Part shown: piece by piece, positions 34,088-42,544 of the stretch | How the letters are laid out: every line of letters begins with the position of its first letter | Position numbering within the stretch: position 1 is the first letter of the stretch | NCBI RefSeq assembly: GCF_040939305.1 | Contig: NZ_CP162511.1 | Span: forward strand, 2,914,001-2,978,000 | DNA length: 64,000 bases | Source: Herbiconiux sp. A18JL235 | GTDB taxonomy: Bacteria > Actinomycetota > Actinomycetes > Actinomycetales > Microbacteriaceae | Direction: 5' to 3' | Made by a program: the position numbers and the translations under genes | Notes under the pieces: model-generated | Told to the model about the DNA's origin: nothing | Seen by the model: the letters and a program-made list of their open reading frames with translations, nothing else | The model's database searches: none

Positions 34088-35665
34088 TCAGCGGAGGAAC
34101 CGCTGCAACGCCTCGAGCTCTTCGGGGCTGGGGTTCGCGGAGCCGTTCGCGGCCTTCGAGCCCAGCCCGAAACCTGCGCCCCCGCTCGTGCTAGCGGTCA
34201 CCGCCGGCTTCTCGCCTGCCGCCCGTGCCGCGTTCTCAGCTGCGCGCTTCGCCGGGTTGCCCGAGCGCGATCCGCTCTTCTTCTTCGCCTGCTGCTTGCC
34301 GCGCCCGCCCCCGAAGCCGGCGCCCGGGATGGGGCCCATGCCGGGAACGTTCGGCACGCCGCCCTTGGCCACCGTCTTCATCATCTTCGCCGCCTGCTCG
34401 AACCTCTGCACGAGCGAGTTGACGTCGGTGACCGTCATGCCCGAGCCGCGCGCGATGCGCAGGCGCCGTGAGCCGTTCAGGAGCTTGGGGTTCGTGCGCT
34501 CGGCGGGGGTCATCGACTGGATGATCGCCTCGGTGCGCACGATCTCGCGCTCGTCGAAGTTCTCCAGCTGCTGCTTCAGACCGCCTGCGCCGGGCAGCAT
34601 GCCCATCATCTTCTTGATGGAGCCGACGTTGCGCAGCTGCTGCATCTGCTTCAGGAAGTCGTCGAGCGTGAAGCTGTCGGTCGCGAACTTCTCGGCGACC
34701 TTGCGCGCCTCTTCCTCGTCGAAGGCCGACTGCGCCTGCTCGATGAGGGAGAGGATGTCGCCGAGGTCGAGGATGCGCGACGCCATCCGGTCGGGATGGA
34801 ATGCCTCGAAGTCGTCGAGGGTCTCACCGGTCGAGGCGAAGATGATGGGGCGGCCGGTGACCGAGGCCACCGAGAGCGCGGCACCACCGCGGGAGTCGCC
34901 GTCGAGCTTCGTGAGCACGACGCCTGTGAAGTCGACGCCCTCCTGGAAGGCGCGGGCCGTGGCCACGGCGTCTTGACCCATGATGGAGTCGATGACGAAG
35001 AGCACCTCGTCGGGGTTCGTCGCACGGCGGATGTCGGCGGCCTGCTTCATCATGTCAGCGTCGACGCCGAGCCGGCCTGCGGTGTCGATGATGACCGTGT
35101 CGTACTGCTTGTCGACCGCGAACTTGATGGAGTCTTTCGCGACCTGCACCGGGTTGCCCACCCCGTTGCCGGGCTCGGGCGCGTAGACCGCGACCCCCGC
35201 CTGCCCACCCACGATCTGCAGCTGGTTGACGGCGTTCGGGCGCTGCAGGTCGGCGGCGACGAGCAGCGGCGTGTGGTTGTCTTTGGCGAGCCACTTGGCG
35301 AGCTTGCCGGCCAGGGTCGTCTTACCGGCACCCTGGAGGCCCGCGAGCATGATGATTGTCGGCGGGCGCTTGGCGAACTCGAGCCGCCGCTGCTGACCGC
35401 CGAGGATCTGCACGAGCTCCTCGTTGACGATCTGCACGACCTGCTGCGCGGGGTTCAGCGCACGGTTCACCTCGTCGCCGAGGGCGCGCTCGCGCACCTT
35501 GCCGGTGAACTCCTTCACGACCTCGAGCGCGACGTCGGCGTCGAGCAGGGCGCGGCGGATCTCGCGGACCGTCGAGTCGACGTCGGCCGGGCTCAGCTTG
35601 CCCTTCGTGCGGAGGTTCTTGAAGGTTTCCGAGAGCCTGTCCGAGAGATTTCCAAAAGTAGCCAT
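34088..35665 (-). CDS. ffh: Signal recognition particle protein Ffh
   Basis: A 525-residue SRP GTPase that binds signal sequences of nascent membrane proteins with 4.5S RNA and docks on FtsY. The N domain (1-85), G domain with GLQGAGKTT and DTAGR, and Met-rich M domain (about 300-435, with KKMMGMLPG and the SGM RNA-binding motif in RIARGSGMTV) are complete. The tail after 440 is Gly/Lys/Ala-rich. TAAACT lies nine bases before the ATG, so the leader is at most two or three bases. Confidence 0.97.
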   Translation of the reverse strand: MATFGNLSDRLSETFKNLRTKGKLSPADVDSTVREIRRALLDADVALEVVKEFTGKVRERALGDEVNRALNPAQQVVQIVNEELVQILGGQQRRLEFAKRPPTIIMLAGLQGAGKTTLAGKLAKWLAKDNHTPLLVAADLQRPNAVNQLQIVGGQAGVAVYAPEPGNGVGNPVQVAKDSIKFAVDKQYDTVIIDTAGRLGVDADMMKQAADIRRATNPDEVLFVIDSIMGQDAVATARAFQEGVDFTGVVLTKLDGDSRGGAALSVASVTGRPIIFASTGETLDDFEAFHPDRMASRILDLGDILSLIEQAQSAFDEEEARKVAEKFATDSFTLDDFLKQMQQLRNVGSIKKMMGMLPGAGGLKQQLENFDEREIVRTEAIIQSMTPAERTNPKLLNGSRRLRIARGSGMTVTDVNSLVQRFEQAAKMMKTVAKGGVPNVPGMGPIPGAGFGGGRGKQQAKKKSGSRSGNPAKRAAENAARAAGEKPAVTASTSGGAGFGLGSKAANGSANPSPEELEALQRFLR

Positions 35666-35728
35666 GGTGCACTCAGTTTAACCGGTGCGGGGCCGGGAGC
35701 TCGGCGTGCTCTGGGCGAACACTCGATT

Positions 35729-35759
35729 CGTTAGCAATGCTAATTAGCGTATGCTAACG
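35729..35759. promoter_or_regulatory. Tandem MarR operator over the marR promoter
   Basis: Two adjacent dyads, TTAGCAATGCTAA (35731-35743) and TTAGCGTATGCTAA (35744-35757), lie back to back. Together they form a larger inverted repeat, CGTTAGCA/TGCTAACG (35729-35736 and 35752-35759). They cover the predicted -10 (TATGCT, 35750-35755) and end just before the ATG, the position expected for autorepression by the encoded MarR protein. Confidence 0.75.
35750..35755 (+). promoter_or_regulatory. -10 hexamer TATGCT for leaderless marR-MFS transcript
   Basis: TATGCT, six bases (AACGAT), ATG at 35762. No ribosome binding site is available, so the operon appears to start with a leaderless mRNA. Confidence 0.55.
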
Positions 35760-35761
35760 AT

Positions 35762-36202
35762 ATGTCCGCTGTCCTTCCCGCCGCACCCGCGCATCCGTTC
35801 GCCGCCGAGCTGCGTGGGGCGACGCTGCGGCTGGCCCGCCGGCTGCGGCTCGAGAAGGCCGACGACGAGCTGAGCGACGGTCAGACCAGCGTGCTCGCCT
35901 ACCTCGAACGTCGCGGGGCCCAGTCGCCGGCCGCCCTCAGCGCCTTCGAGCACGTGAGCCCGCCGTCGATGAACCGCACCCTCAACGCCCTGCAGGAGGC
36001 AGGTTACGTCGATCGCACGCCGAGCTCCGACGACCGGCGCATGGTGTCGGTGTCGTTGACGGATGCGGGGCGTGCCGTCGTGCAGGAGACCCGCCGCCGA
36101 CGAGACGCCTGGCTCGAGCAGCGACTCGACGAGCTGAGCGCCGACGAGCGCCACGCGCTCACCGAGGCCGCGACGATCATCCGGAAGCTGTTGGAGGCGT
36201 GA
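35762..36202 (+). CDS. MarR family transcriptional regulator
   Basis: A 146-residue MarR-type dimeric winged-helix repressor. The recognition region spans about 55-90 (PAALSAFEHVSPPSMNRTLN), followed by the wing with the typical ASSDDRRMVSVSLT-like sequence (here PSSDDRRMVSVSLT), and helices at both ends form the dimer. It probably represses itself and the downstream MFS exporter by binding the tandem TTAGC/GCTAA dyads, and lets go on binding a small aromatic or toxic ligand; the ligand is not predictable. Its stop overlaps the MFS start as GTGA. Confidence 0.88.
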   Translation: MSAVLPAAPAHPFAAELRGATLRLARRLRLEKADDELSDGQTSVLAYLERRGAQSPAALSAFEHVSPPSMNRTLNALQEAGYVDRTPSSDDRRMVSVSLTDAGRAVVQETRRRRDAWLEQRLDELSADERHALTEAATIIRKLLEA

Positions 36203-37593
36203 GCGCCGTCTTCCGTTCCCTGGCGACGATCGACTACCGCATCTGGTTCGCCGGCGCCCTGGTGTCGAATGTGGGCACCTGGATGCAGCGCACGGCCCAG
36301 GACTGGATCGTGCTCACCGAGCTGAGCGACCACGATGCCGTCGCGCTCGGCATCACGACGGCGCTGCAGCTCGGGCCGCAACTGCTGCTCGTGCCGCTGT
36401 CGGGCCTCATCGCCGACCGCTTCGACCGCCGCCGCACGCTCATGCTCACGCAGCTGGCGATGGGCCTGCTCGGCGCGGCCCTCGGCGCGATCGTGCTGGC
36501 GGGGGTCGCGCAGCTGTGGATCGTCTACGTGTTCGCGCTGCTGCTCGGCATCGCGTCGGCGATCGACGCCCCGGTGCGGCAGACCTTCGTATCGGAGCTC
36601 GTGACCGGGCCGAACCTCGGCAACGCCGTCGCGCTCAACTCGGCGTCGTTCAACGCCGCGCGCACCATCGGGCCCGCCGTGGCGGGGCTGCTCGTCGTCG
36701 CGGTCGGGGCGGGGTGGGTGTTCCTCATCAACGCCGTCTCGTTCGTGGCCGTGCTGGTGTCGCTGAGGTTCATCCGCCCCTCGCGGCTCGTTCCGGTGAC
36801 GCGGGCGCCGCGCAGCAAGGGCCAGCTGCTCGAGGGTTTCCGCTACGTGCGGGGCCGGCCCGACCTCCTCGTGATCTTCGTCATCGTGTTCGTCATCGGC
36901 ACCTTCGGCTTCAACTACGCCATCTTCACCTCGACCATGGCGACCGTGGAGTTCGGACTCGACTCGGCGGGCTTCGGGCTGCTCACCTCGATCATGGCGG
37001 TGGGCTCGGTGGCGGGCGCCCTGCTCTCCGCGAGCCGCGACAAGCCGCGCGGGCGGCTCGTGGTGACCGCCTCGCTGGGGTTCGGCCTGTCGGCACTCGC
37101 CGCCGCGCTCTCGCCCGGCTACGCGTTCTTCGCGATGGCGCTCGTCGCCATCGGATTCGCCGGCCAGGTGCTCATGACGACGGCGAACGGCACGGTGCAG
37201 ACCACCACCGACCCGGCCATGCGCGGGCGCGTCATGGCGCTGTACATGGCCATCTTCATGGGCGGCACCCCGATCGGCGCGCCCGTGCTGGGGGCGGTGG
37301 CGAATACGCTCGGGCCGCGCTGGGCACTCGGCGTCGCCGCGCTCGCCGGGGTGGTCGCGTTCGTCATCGGTGCGGTGTGGCTCGTGGTGTACCGCGACGC
37401 GCGGCTGCGGTGGGTGGAGCGCGTGGCGGGCGGGGCGGCGCTGCGGCTGCGGGTGCCGCTGCGGCTCGAGTTCGGCCCGGGCGACCGGATGCGCGACCAG
37501 GTCACCGCGACGGGGTCGTTCTCGGGGGTGGCGGCCTCCGAGGAGTTGCGGGAGGACCTCGAGACCGAGGAGGCCGACGCGCGCCGGGCCTGA
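36199..37593 (+). CDS. MFS exporter (MFS_3/EntS-like)
   Basis: A 464-residue, twelve-helix transporter of the EntS-like MFS_3 family, which includes siderophore and drug exporters. Typical features are the WMQRTAQDW stretch in helix 1, the DRFDRRRTLMLTQ loop between helices 2 and 3, and NSASFNAARTIGPAVAG in helix 5. The last 60 residues are a hydrophilic, charged cytoplasmic tail. The start is GTG overlapping the marR stop, with GGAGGC upstream, so repressor and exporter form one unit. The substrate is probably the marR inducer or a related toxic compound (inference). Confidence 0.9.
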   Translation: MSAVFRSLATIDYRIWFAGALVSNVGTWMQRTAQDWIVLTELSDHDAVALGITTALQLGPQLLLVPLSGLIADRFDRRRTLMLTQLAMGLLGAALGAIVLAGVAQLWIVYVFALLLGIASAIDAPVRQTFVSELVTGPNLGNAVALNSASFNAARTIGPAVAGLLVVAVGAGWVFLINAVSFVAVLVSLRFIRPSRLVPVTRAPRSKGQLLEGFRYVRGRPDLLVIFVIVFVIGTFGFNYAIFTSTMATVEFGLDSAGFGLLTSIMAVGSVAGALLSASRDKPRGRLVVTASLGFGLSALAAALSPGYAFFAMALVAIGFAGQVLMTTANGTVQTTTDPAMRGRVMALYMAIFMGGTPIGAPVLGAVANTLGPRWALGVAALAGVVAFVIGAVWLVVYRDARLRWVERVAGGAALRLRVPLRLEFGPGDRMRDQVTATGSFSGVAASEELREDLETEEADARRA

Positions 37594-37618
37594 AGCGCGT
37601 CCCGGGCCCGGGACGTGC

Positions 37619-37624
37619 GACAGT
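37619..37624 (+). promoter_or_regulatory. -10-like GACAGT before the second luciferase-like gene
   Basis: GACAGT, six bases (GAGGTC), ATG at 37631. GAGG in the gap is too close to be an efficient ribosome binding site, so a leaderless start is possible. Confidence 0.3.
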
Positions 37625-37630
37625 GAGGTC

Positions 37631-38515
37631 ATGAGGCACGGAATCGTCATCCTCCCCCAGCACTCGTGGCCCGAGTCTGAGCGCCGCTGGCGGCTCGCCG
37701 AAGAACTCGGCTTCGCCCATGCCTGGACCTACGACCACCTGTCGTGGCGGTCGCTCGCCGATCAGCCGTGGGGCGCATCCGTTCCCACGCTGACCGCCGC
37801 GGCGGTGGTGACGTCGCGCATCCGTCTCGGGTTGTTCGTGGCGTCGCCGAACTTCCGGCACCCGGTGCCGTTCGCGAAGGAGCTGGGCACGCTCGACGAC
37901 GTGTCGGGAGGGCGGTTCGTGCTCGGCGTGGGGTCAGGCGGCACGGGGTTCGACGCCTCGGTGCTGGGGCAGGCGCAGCTGACGCCTCGCCAACGCCACG
38001 AGCGGTTCGCGGAGTTCGTCGAGCAGCTGGATGCGCTGCTGCGGTACGAGGAGGGCGGCTCGCGCTCGGGCTTCTCCTTCGACGGGAAGTGGTTCGCGGC
38101 GCGCGACGCCCGCATGGTGGGGACTCCGGCACAGTCGCCGCGGCTCCCCTTCGTCGTGGCCGCCAACGGGCCCAAGGGTCTGGCGCTCGCGGCGCGCTAC
38201 GGCCAGGGCTGGGTGACCACCGCGCACGACGACCTCGTGGGCGCGGAGCGCTGGCGACTGCTCGCCGAGCTCTGCCGCAGGCTCGACGACGCGCTGGCCG
38301 CCGCAGGGCGCGACCCGCGCTCGATCGACCGGTACCTCTCGCTCGACTCCGAGGCGTTCTTCTCGCTCTCGAGCGTCGGCGCGTGGGACGACGCGGTCGG
38401 CAACGCCGCCGAGCTCGGCTTCACCGACGTCATCGCCCACTGGCCACGCGACTCCGGCATCTACGCCGGGTCGGAGGAGGTGCTGGTCGAGGTGGCCTCG
38501 CGCTTCGCCGGCTGA
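37631..38515 (+). CDS. LLM-class flavin/F420-dependent oxidoreductase
   Basis: A 294-residue TIM-barrel protein of the luciferase-like class, not closely similar to the one at 33217. It shows AHAWTYDHLSWR near the N-terminus, the cis-peptide region VASPNFRHPVPFAKELGTLDDVSGGRFVLGVGSGG and the usual insertion loop near 140. The reaction and substrate are unknown. It follows the MFS gene by 37 bases but has a promoter-like element of its own, so operon membership is uncertain. Confidence 0.87.
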   Translation: MRHGIVILPQHSWPESERRWRLAEELGFAHAWTYDHLSWRSLADQPWGASVPTLTAAAVVTSRIRLGLFVASPNFRHPVPFAKELGTLDDVSGGRFVLGVGSGGTGFDASVLGQAQLTPRQRHERFAEFVEQLDALLRYEEGGSRSGFSFDGKWFAARDARMVGTPAQSPRLPFVVAANGPKGLALAARYGQGWVTTAHDDLVGAERWRLLAELCRRLDDALAAAGRDPRSIDRYLSLDSEAFFSLSSVGAWDDAVGNAAELGFTDVIAHWPRDSGIYAGSEEVLVEVASRFAG

Positions 38516-38600
38516 GGCCGTCTCGGGTGCCGGGGCGGGCCTTCGCTCGGCCGAGTGCCGCGGTCTCCGGTGGCGTGGCGAGCATCCGTTCGCCTGCCCC

Positions 38601-38606
38601 CATAAT
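38601..38606 (+). promoter_or_regulatory. -10 hexamer CATAAT for leaderless lacI-family gene
   Basis: CATAAT, six bases (CGAACC), ATG at 38613. No ribosome binding site lies in reach, so a leaderless transcript is likely. Confidence 0.55.
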
Positions 38607-38612
38607 CGAACC

Positions 38613-39830
38613 ATGACGGGCGACGAGCGGGAGGTGCCCGAGGCGACCAGACCGGCCGGCACGCGGGCGGCGAGCGTGTTCGATGTGGCGAAGGTCGCCG
38701 GGGTGTCGCATCAGACCGTGTCGCGGGTGCTCAACGACCATCCGAACGTGCGCGCCTCGACCCGGCAGAAGGTGCTCGACGCCATGTCGGAGCTCAGCTA
38801 CCGGCCCAACTTCGCGGCGCGGACGCTGTCGTCGAGCCGGTCGCGCATCCTCGGCATCCTGTCGACGTCGAGCGGGGAGTACGGGCCGGCCTCGACCATC
38901 GCCGCGGTCGAGGCGGCGGCGCGACGGCGGGGCTACAGCGTGAGCATCGCGAACGCCGACGGGCTCGACCCCGCCTCGGTGGCCGAGGCGCTCGACCATC
39001 TCGGGAACCTGTCGGCGGAGGGCATCATCGTCGTGGCTCCGCAGCTGGGGGTGATGGATGCGCTTGTCGCCGCCTCGTTCACGATCCCGTACGTGACGAC
39101 GCAGGAGCTCGCGCTGGCGGGGGGCGCGCGCGGCGGGTTCCGTGGCGCGGGTGCGGGCGCGGCGGGTGGCGCGGGCGCGGGCGGGGCGGGCGCAGCGGGT
39201 GGCGCCGGTGCGGCGGACGACACCGGTGGGGCGGGCGCGGGCGTGGCGGGTGGCGCCGGTGCGGCGGGTTCGCCGGGCGGCGCCCGTGGCGCAGGCGCGG
39301 CGGGCGGCGCCGGGCTGGCGCCCGACCAGGTCGCGGGAGCGCGGCGGGCGGTGGCCCATCTCGCCGGTCTCGGCCACCGGCGCATCGGGCACATCGCGGG
39401 CCCCGCCGACTGGATCGATGCGCGCTCGCGCCGCGTGGGGTTCGAGCGGGAGCTCGCCGACCGCGGGCTCAGTGCCGCCGCCGTGGCGACCGGCGACTGG
39501 AGCGCCGCGTCGGGCTACCGCGCCTTCGGCGAGCTCGCCGAGTTCGACGTCACCGCCGTGTTCTCGTCGAACGACCAGATGGCGCTCGGCGTGCTGCACG
39601 CGGCGCACGACGCGGGGCTCGCCGTTCCGCGCGACCTCAGCGTCGTGGGTTTCGACGACGCGCCCGAGGCCGCGCACTACCTGCCGCCGCTCACCACGGT
39701 GCGCCAGGACTTCGCCGAGATCGGGCGCCTCGCGGTCGACCGACTTCTCGACGGGGCGACGGATGCGCGCGACCGGTCGTCGGAGACCCGCCTCGTGGTG
39801 CGGCACTCGACCTCGTCGCCGTCTCGCTGA
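38613..39830 (+). CDS. LacI family transcriptional regulator with Gly/Ala-rich insertion
   Basis: A 405-residue LacI-type repressor, likely controlling the downstream arabinose operon. The helix-turn-helix and hinge are at 21-75 (SVFDVAKVAGVSHQTVSRVL, then NVRASTRQKV). The sugar-binding domain runs from about 78 to 395 and keeps VFSSNDQMALGVL and SVVGFDDAPEAAHYLPPLTTVRQD. Residues about 168-235 are an almost pure Gly/Ala insertion with an exact in-frame 22-base DNA repeat. It replaces the short segment normally linking IPYVTTQE to the next helix (DQVAGARRAVAHL). Such a flexible loop lies next to the ligand cleft and could alter effector response. Confidence 0.88.
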   Translation: MTGDEREVPEATRPAGTRAASVFDVAKVAGVSHQTVSRVLNDHPNVRASTRQKVLDAMSELSYRPNFAARTLSSSRSRILGILSTSSGEYGPASTIAAVEAAARRRGYSVSIANADGLDPASVAEALDHLGNLSAEGIIVVAPQLGVMDALVAASFTIPYVTTQELALAGGARGGFRGAGAGAAGGAGAGGAGAAGGAGAADDTGGAGAGVAGGAGAAGSPGGARGAGAAGGAGLAPDQVAGARRAVAHLAGLGHRRIGHIAGPADWIDARSRRVGFERELADRGLSAAAVATGDWSAASGYRAFGELAEFDVTAVFSSNDQMALGVLHAAHDAGLAVPRDLSVVGFDDAPEAAHYLPPLTTVRQDFAEIGRLAVDRLLDGATDARDRSSETRLVVRHSTSSPSR

Positions 39831-39908
39831 TCGGTTTTCCCCAGCCGACGGCTCTGAGAAGTCATCCACAATCAAGGGCTGGTTGTTCCCCTCGGCACCC
39901 CCGTGCCG

Positions 39909-39941
39909 TACACTGATCGACGAATTGTGATCGATCACAAT
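39909..39941 (+). promoter_or_regulatory. araB promoter -10 and LacI-type operator
   Basis: TACACT at 39909-39914 is a -10 candidate that would start RNA near 39921. A perfect 18-base palindrome, ATTGTGATCGATCACAAT (39924-39941), follows at once, so bound repressor would block initiation or early elongation. The position just after the lacI-family gene and before araB makes it the likely operator of that regulator. Confidence 0.75.
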
Positions 39942-39992
39942 GCCGTGATGCGAGCCGGGAGAACGCGCTCCCCGCTCGAGTGAGGAGCTCCC

Positions 39993-41630
39993 ATGACGTC
40001 AGCCGTCCCCCCGGAGGCGACGAGCCCCGAGGCCGCCGCCATCCTCGGCAGGCGCACGTCCCTCGGCATCGAGTTCGGGTCGACCCGCATCAAGGCGTGC
40101 CTGATCGACGACGACGCCACCGTGCTCGCCGTGGGGTCGCACGACTGGGAGAACAGCTTCGTCGATCGCCTCTGGACGTATCCGCTCGACGAGGTCTGGA
40201 CAGGCCTCCAGTCGGCCTACGCGGCGCTCGTCGCCGACGCCGAGGAGCGTCACGGCGTGCGGCCCGAGGGCTTCGGTGCCATCGGCGTCTCCGCCATGAT
40301 GCACGGCTACCTGCCGTTCGACTCCGCCGGCGAACTGCTCGTGCCGTTCCGCACCTGGCGCAACACGACCACCGGCGTGGCCGCGGCCGAGCTCACCGAG
40401 CTCTTCGGCGTGAACATCCCGCTGCGCTGGTCGATCGCCCACCTGCACCAGGCGGTGGTCGACGCCGAGCCGCACGTGGCGGAGATCGACTTCGTCACTA
40501 CCCTCGCCGGGTACGTTCACCGGAAGCTCACCGGCCGCCGTGTGCTCGGTGTCGGCGATGCCTCCGGCATGTTCCCGATCGACTCCACGACGAGGGACTA
40601 CGACGCAGAGCTGCTCGAGCGCTACGCCGGGCTCGCCGCCCCGCGTGCGGCCGGCATCGACCTCGCTGCCGTGCTCCCCGAAGTGCTCGTGGCCGGCGAG
40701 GCCGCGGGCGAGCTCACCGCGGAGGGGGCGGCGCTGCTCGACCCCACGGGGGCACTCGCCCCCGGCATCCCGTTCTGTCCGCCGGAGGGCGACGCCGGCA
40801 CGGGCATGGTCGCCACCGACGCCGTCGCTCCCCGCACCGGCAACGTGAGCGCGGGCACGAGCATCTTCGCCATGGTGGTGCTCGAACGCCCTCTCGGCGG
40901 CCTCCACCACGAGCTCGACCTGGTCACCACACCCGCCGGCGACACCGTCGCGATGGTGCACTGCAACAACGGGGCGAGCGAGCTCGCCGCGTGGGCCGGC
41001 CTGTTCGGCGCCTTCTCGACGGCTGCGGGTACCCCGCTCGGCTCCGACGCGGTGTTCGACGCCCTCTTCGGCGCAGCCCTCGAGGGTGAGGCCGACGCCG
41101 GCGGGCTCCTCGCCTACAACCACCTCGCGGGCGAACCCATCGCCGGGCTCGACGAGGGCCGACCGCTGGTGGTGCGGAGCCCCGACAGCAGACTCACCCT
41201 CCCCAACTTCGTGCGGGCACAACTCTACGGGGTGTTCGGCACCCTCAGCCTGGGCATGCGCGTGCTGAGCGACGAGGGGGTCGAGCTCGACCGCATGTTC
41301 GCGCACGGAGGGATGTTCCGCACAGCAGGGGTCGCGCAGCGCTTCCTCGCCGGCGCGCTCGACGCCCCCGTGGCGGTCGCCGCCACCGCCTCCGAGGGCG
41401 GGGCCTGGGGCATCGCCGTGCTCGCGTCGTTCCTCAGGGCACGCACGCAGGCCGCCGGGGCGGGCCAGGCACTCGACCTCGGCGCCTACCTCGACGACAC
41501 GGTGTTCGCGGGCGCGGAGTTCTCGACCGCCGAGCCGCTTGCGAGCGACGTCGCCGGCTTCGCCGCCTATCTCGAGCGCTACCGCGCCGGCCTCGCCGTC
41601 GAGCGCGCCGCCGTCGAGAACCTCGGCTGA
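39993..41630 (+). CDS. araB: FGGY-family ribulokinase
   Basis: A 545-residue FGGY sugar kinase. The N-terminal [16 protein letters not shown] phosphate loop, the ACT-like [22 protein letters not shown], and the C-terminal signature ([16 protein letters not shown], then [19 protein letters not shown]) are present. Being first in [12 protein letters not shown], it should phosphorylate L-ribulose to L-ribulose 5-phosphate. FGGY kinases are hard to separate by sequence, so this rests on context. GAGGAG lies seven bases before the ATG. Confidence 0.88.
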   Translation: MTSAVPPEATSPEAAAILGRRTSLGIEFGSTRIKACLIDDDATVLAVGSHDWENSFVDRLWTYPLDEVWTGLQSAYAALVADAEERHGVRPEGFGAIGVSAMMHGYLPFDSAGELLVPFRTWRNTTTGVAAAELTELFGVNIPLRWSIAHLHQAVVDAEPHVAEIDFVTTLAGYVHRKLTGRRVLGVGDASGMFPIDSTTRDYDAELLERYAGLAAPRAAGIDLAAVLPEVLVAGEAAGELTAEGAALLDPTGALAPGIPFCPPEGDAGTGMVATDAVAPRTGNVSAGTSIFAMVVLERPLGGLHHELDLVTTPAGDTVAMVHCNNGASELAAWAGLFGAFSTAAGTPLGSDAVFDALFGAALEGEADAGGLLAYNHLAGEPIAGLDEGRPLVVRSPDSRLTLPNFVRAQLYGVFGTLSLGMRVLSDEGVELDRMFAHGGMFRTAGVAQRFLAGALDAPVAVAATASEGGAWGIAVLASFLRARTQAAGAGQALDLGAYLDDTVFAGAEFSTAEPLASDVAGFAAYLERYRAGLAVERAAVENLG

Positions 41631-41818
41631 CCCACCGACCGCCGCACACCGTCCGACTCCGCTCGCACTCCGCCCCCGCCACCCGACCACCGCCACCGCG
41701 CGAACCAAGGCCACACACCAGCCACCGACCACCGCACCACCCGCGCCCCGACGGGGCACCGCATCCGCCCCGCCCCGACCGCTCCACCGCATCCGCCCCA
41801 CCAGGAAGGACCGACACC
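41631..41818 (+). other. C-rich, G-poor spacer between araB and araD
   Basis: This 188-base stretch has no plausible gene. Its sense strand is mostly C with little G and few T, and it contains two copies of CACCGCATCCGCCCC near 41759 and 41785. C-rich, unstructured RNA of this length is the kind of sequence Rho factor binds, so intra-operon termination is possible. The araD ribosome binding site AGGAAGGA ends the spacer. Confidence 0.55.
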
Positions 41819-42544
41819 GTGACCACCACGGAGCCACCCGCCGTACCCGCCCATCTCGAGGAGACGATCGCGCGCCTGCGCACCGAGGTCGCCGCGCTGC
41901 ACGCCCAGCTCACCCGCTACGGCCTCGTGGTGTGGACGGGTGGCAACATCTCGGGCCGTGTGCCGGGAGCCGACCTCTTCGTCATCAAGCCCTCCGGCGT
42001 CGACTACGACGACCTCGCCGCCGACAACATGATCCTCTGCGACCTCGACGGGAACGTCGTTCCGGGAACCCCCGGTTCCGACCGCTCCCCCTCGAGCGAC
42101 ACCGCCGCTCACGCCTACGTCTACCGCAACATGCCCGACGTGGGCGGTGTCGTGCACACCCACTCGCCCTACGCCGTGGCCTGGGCGGCGCTCGGCGAGC
42201 CGATCCCCTGCGTCACCACGGCGATGGCAGACGAGTTCGGCGGCGAGGTGCCCATCGGCCCGTTCGCCATCATCGGCGACGACTCCATCGGCCGCGGCAT
42301 CGTGGAGACCCTCCAGGGCCACCGCTCCCGCGCCGTGCTGATGAAGAACCACGGCCCGTTCACCATCGGCAAAGACGCACGCGACGCCGTCAAAGCAGCG
42401 GTGATGGTCGAAGACGTGGCCCGCACCGTGCACTTCTCCCGCCAGCTCGGCACCCCGCAGCCGATCGCCCCCGAGGCCATCGACGCCCTCTTCGACCGCT
42501 ACCAGAACGTCTACGGACAGAACCCGACAGGATCACTGAATTGA
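41819..42544 (+). CDS. araD: L-ribulose-5-phosphate 4-epimerase
   Basis: A 241-residue class II aldolase-fold epimerase converting L-ribulose 5-phosphate to D-xylulose 5-phosphate. The phosphate-binding GGNISGR and KPSGVDY, the zinc-binding [10 protein letters not shown] and the third His (KNHGPFT) are clear. It starts at GTG with AGGAAGGA upstream. Its stop codon overlaps the TTG start of araA (TTGA), so the two enzymes are translationally coupled. Confidence 0.93.
   Translation: MTTTEPPAVPAHLEETIARLRTEVAALHAQLTRYGLVVWTGGNISGRVPGADLFVIKPSGVDYDDLAADNMILCDLDGNVVPGTPGSDRSPSSDTAAHAYVYRNMPDVGGVVHTHSPYAVAWAALGEPIPCVTTAMADEFGGEVPIGPFAIIGDDSIGRGIVETLQGHRSRAVLMKNHGPFTIGKDARDAVKAAVMVEDVARTVHFSRQLGTPQPIAPEAIDALFDRYQNVYGQNPTGSLN

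Noticed and set aside
39120-39320. The GC-rich repeat block in lacI as a CRISPR-like or VNTR non-coding array
   Set aside because: It stays in frame with conserved LacI sequence on both sides, so it is a coding expansion.
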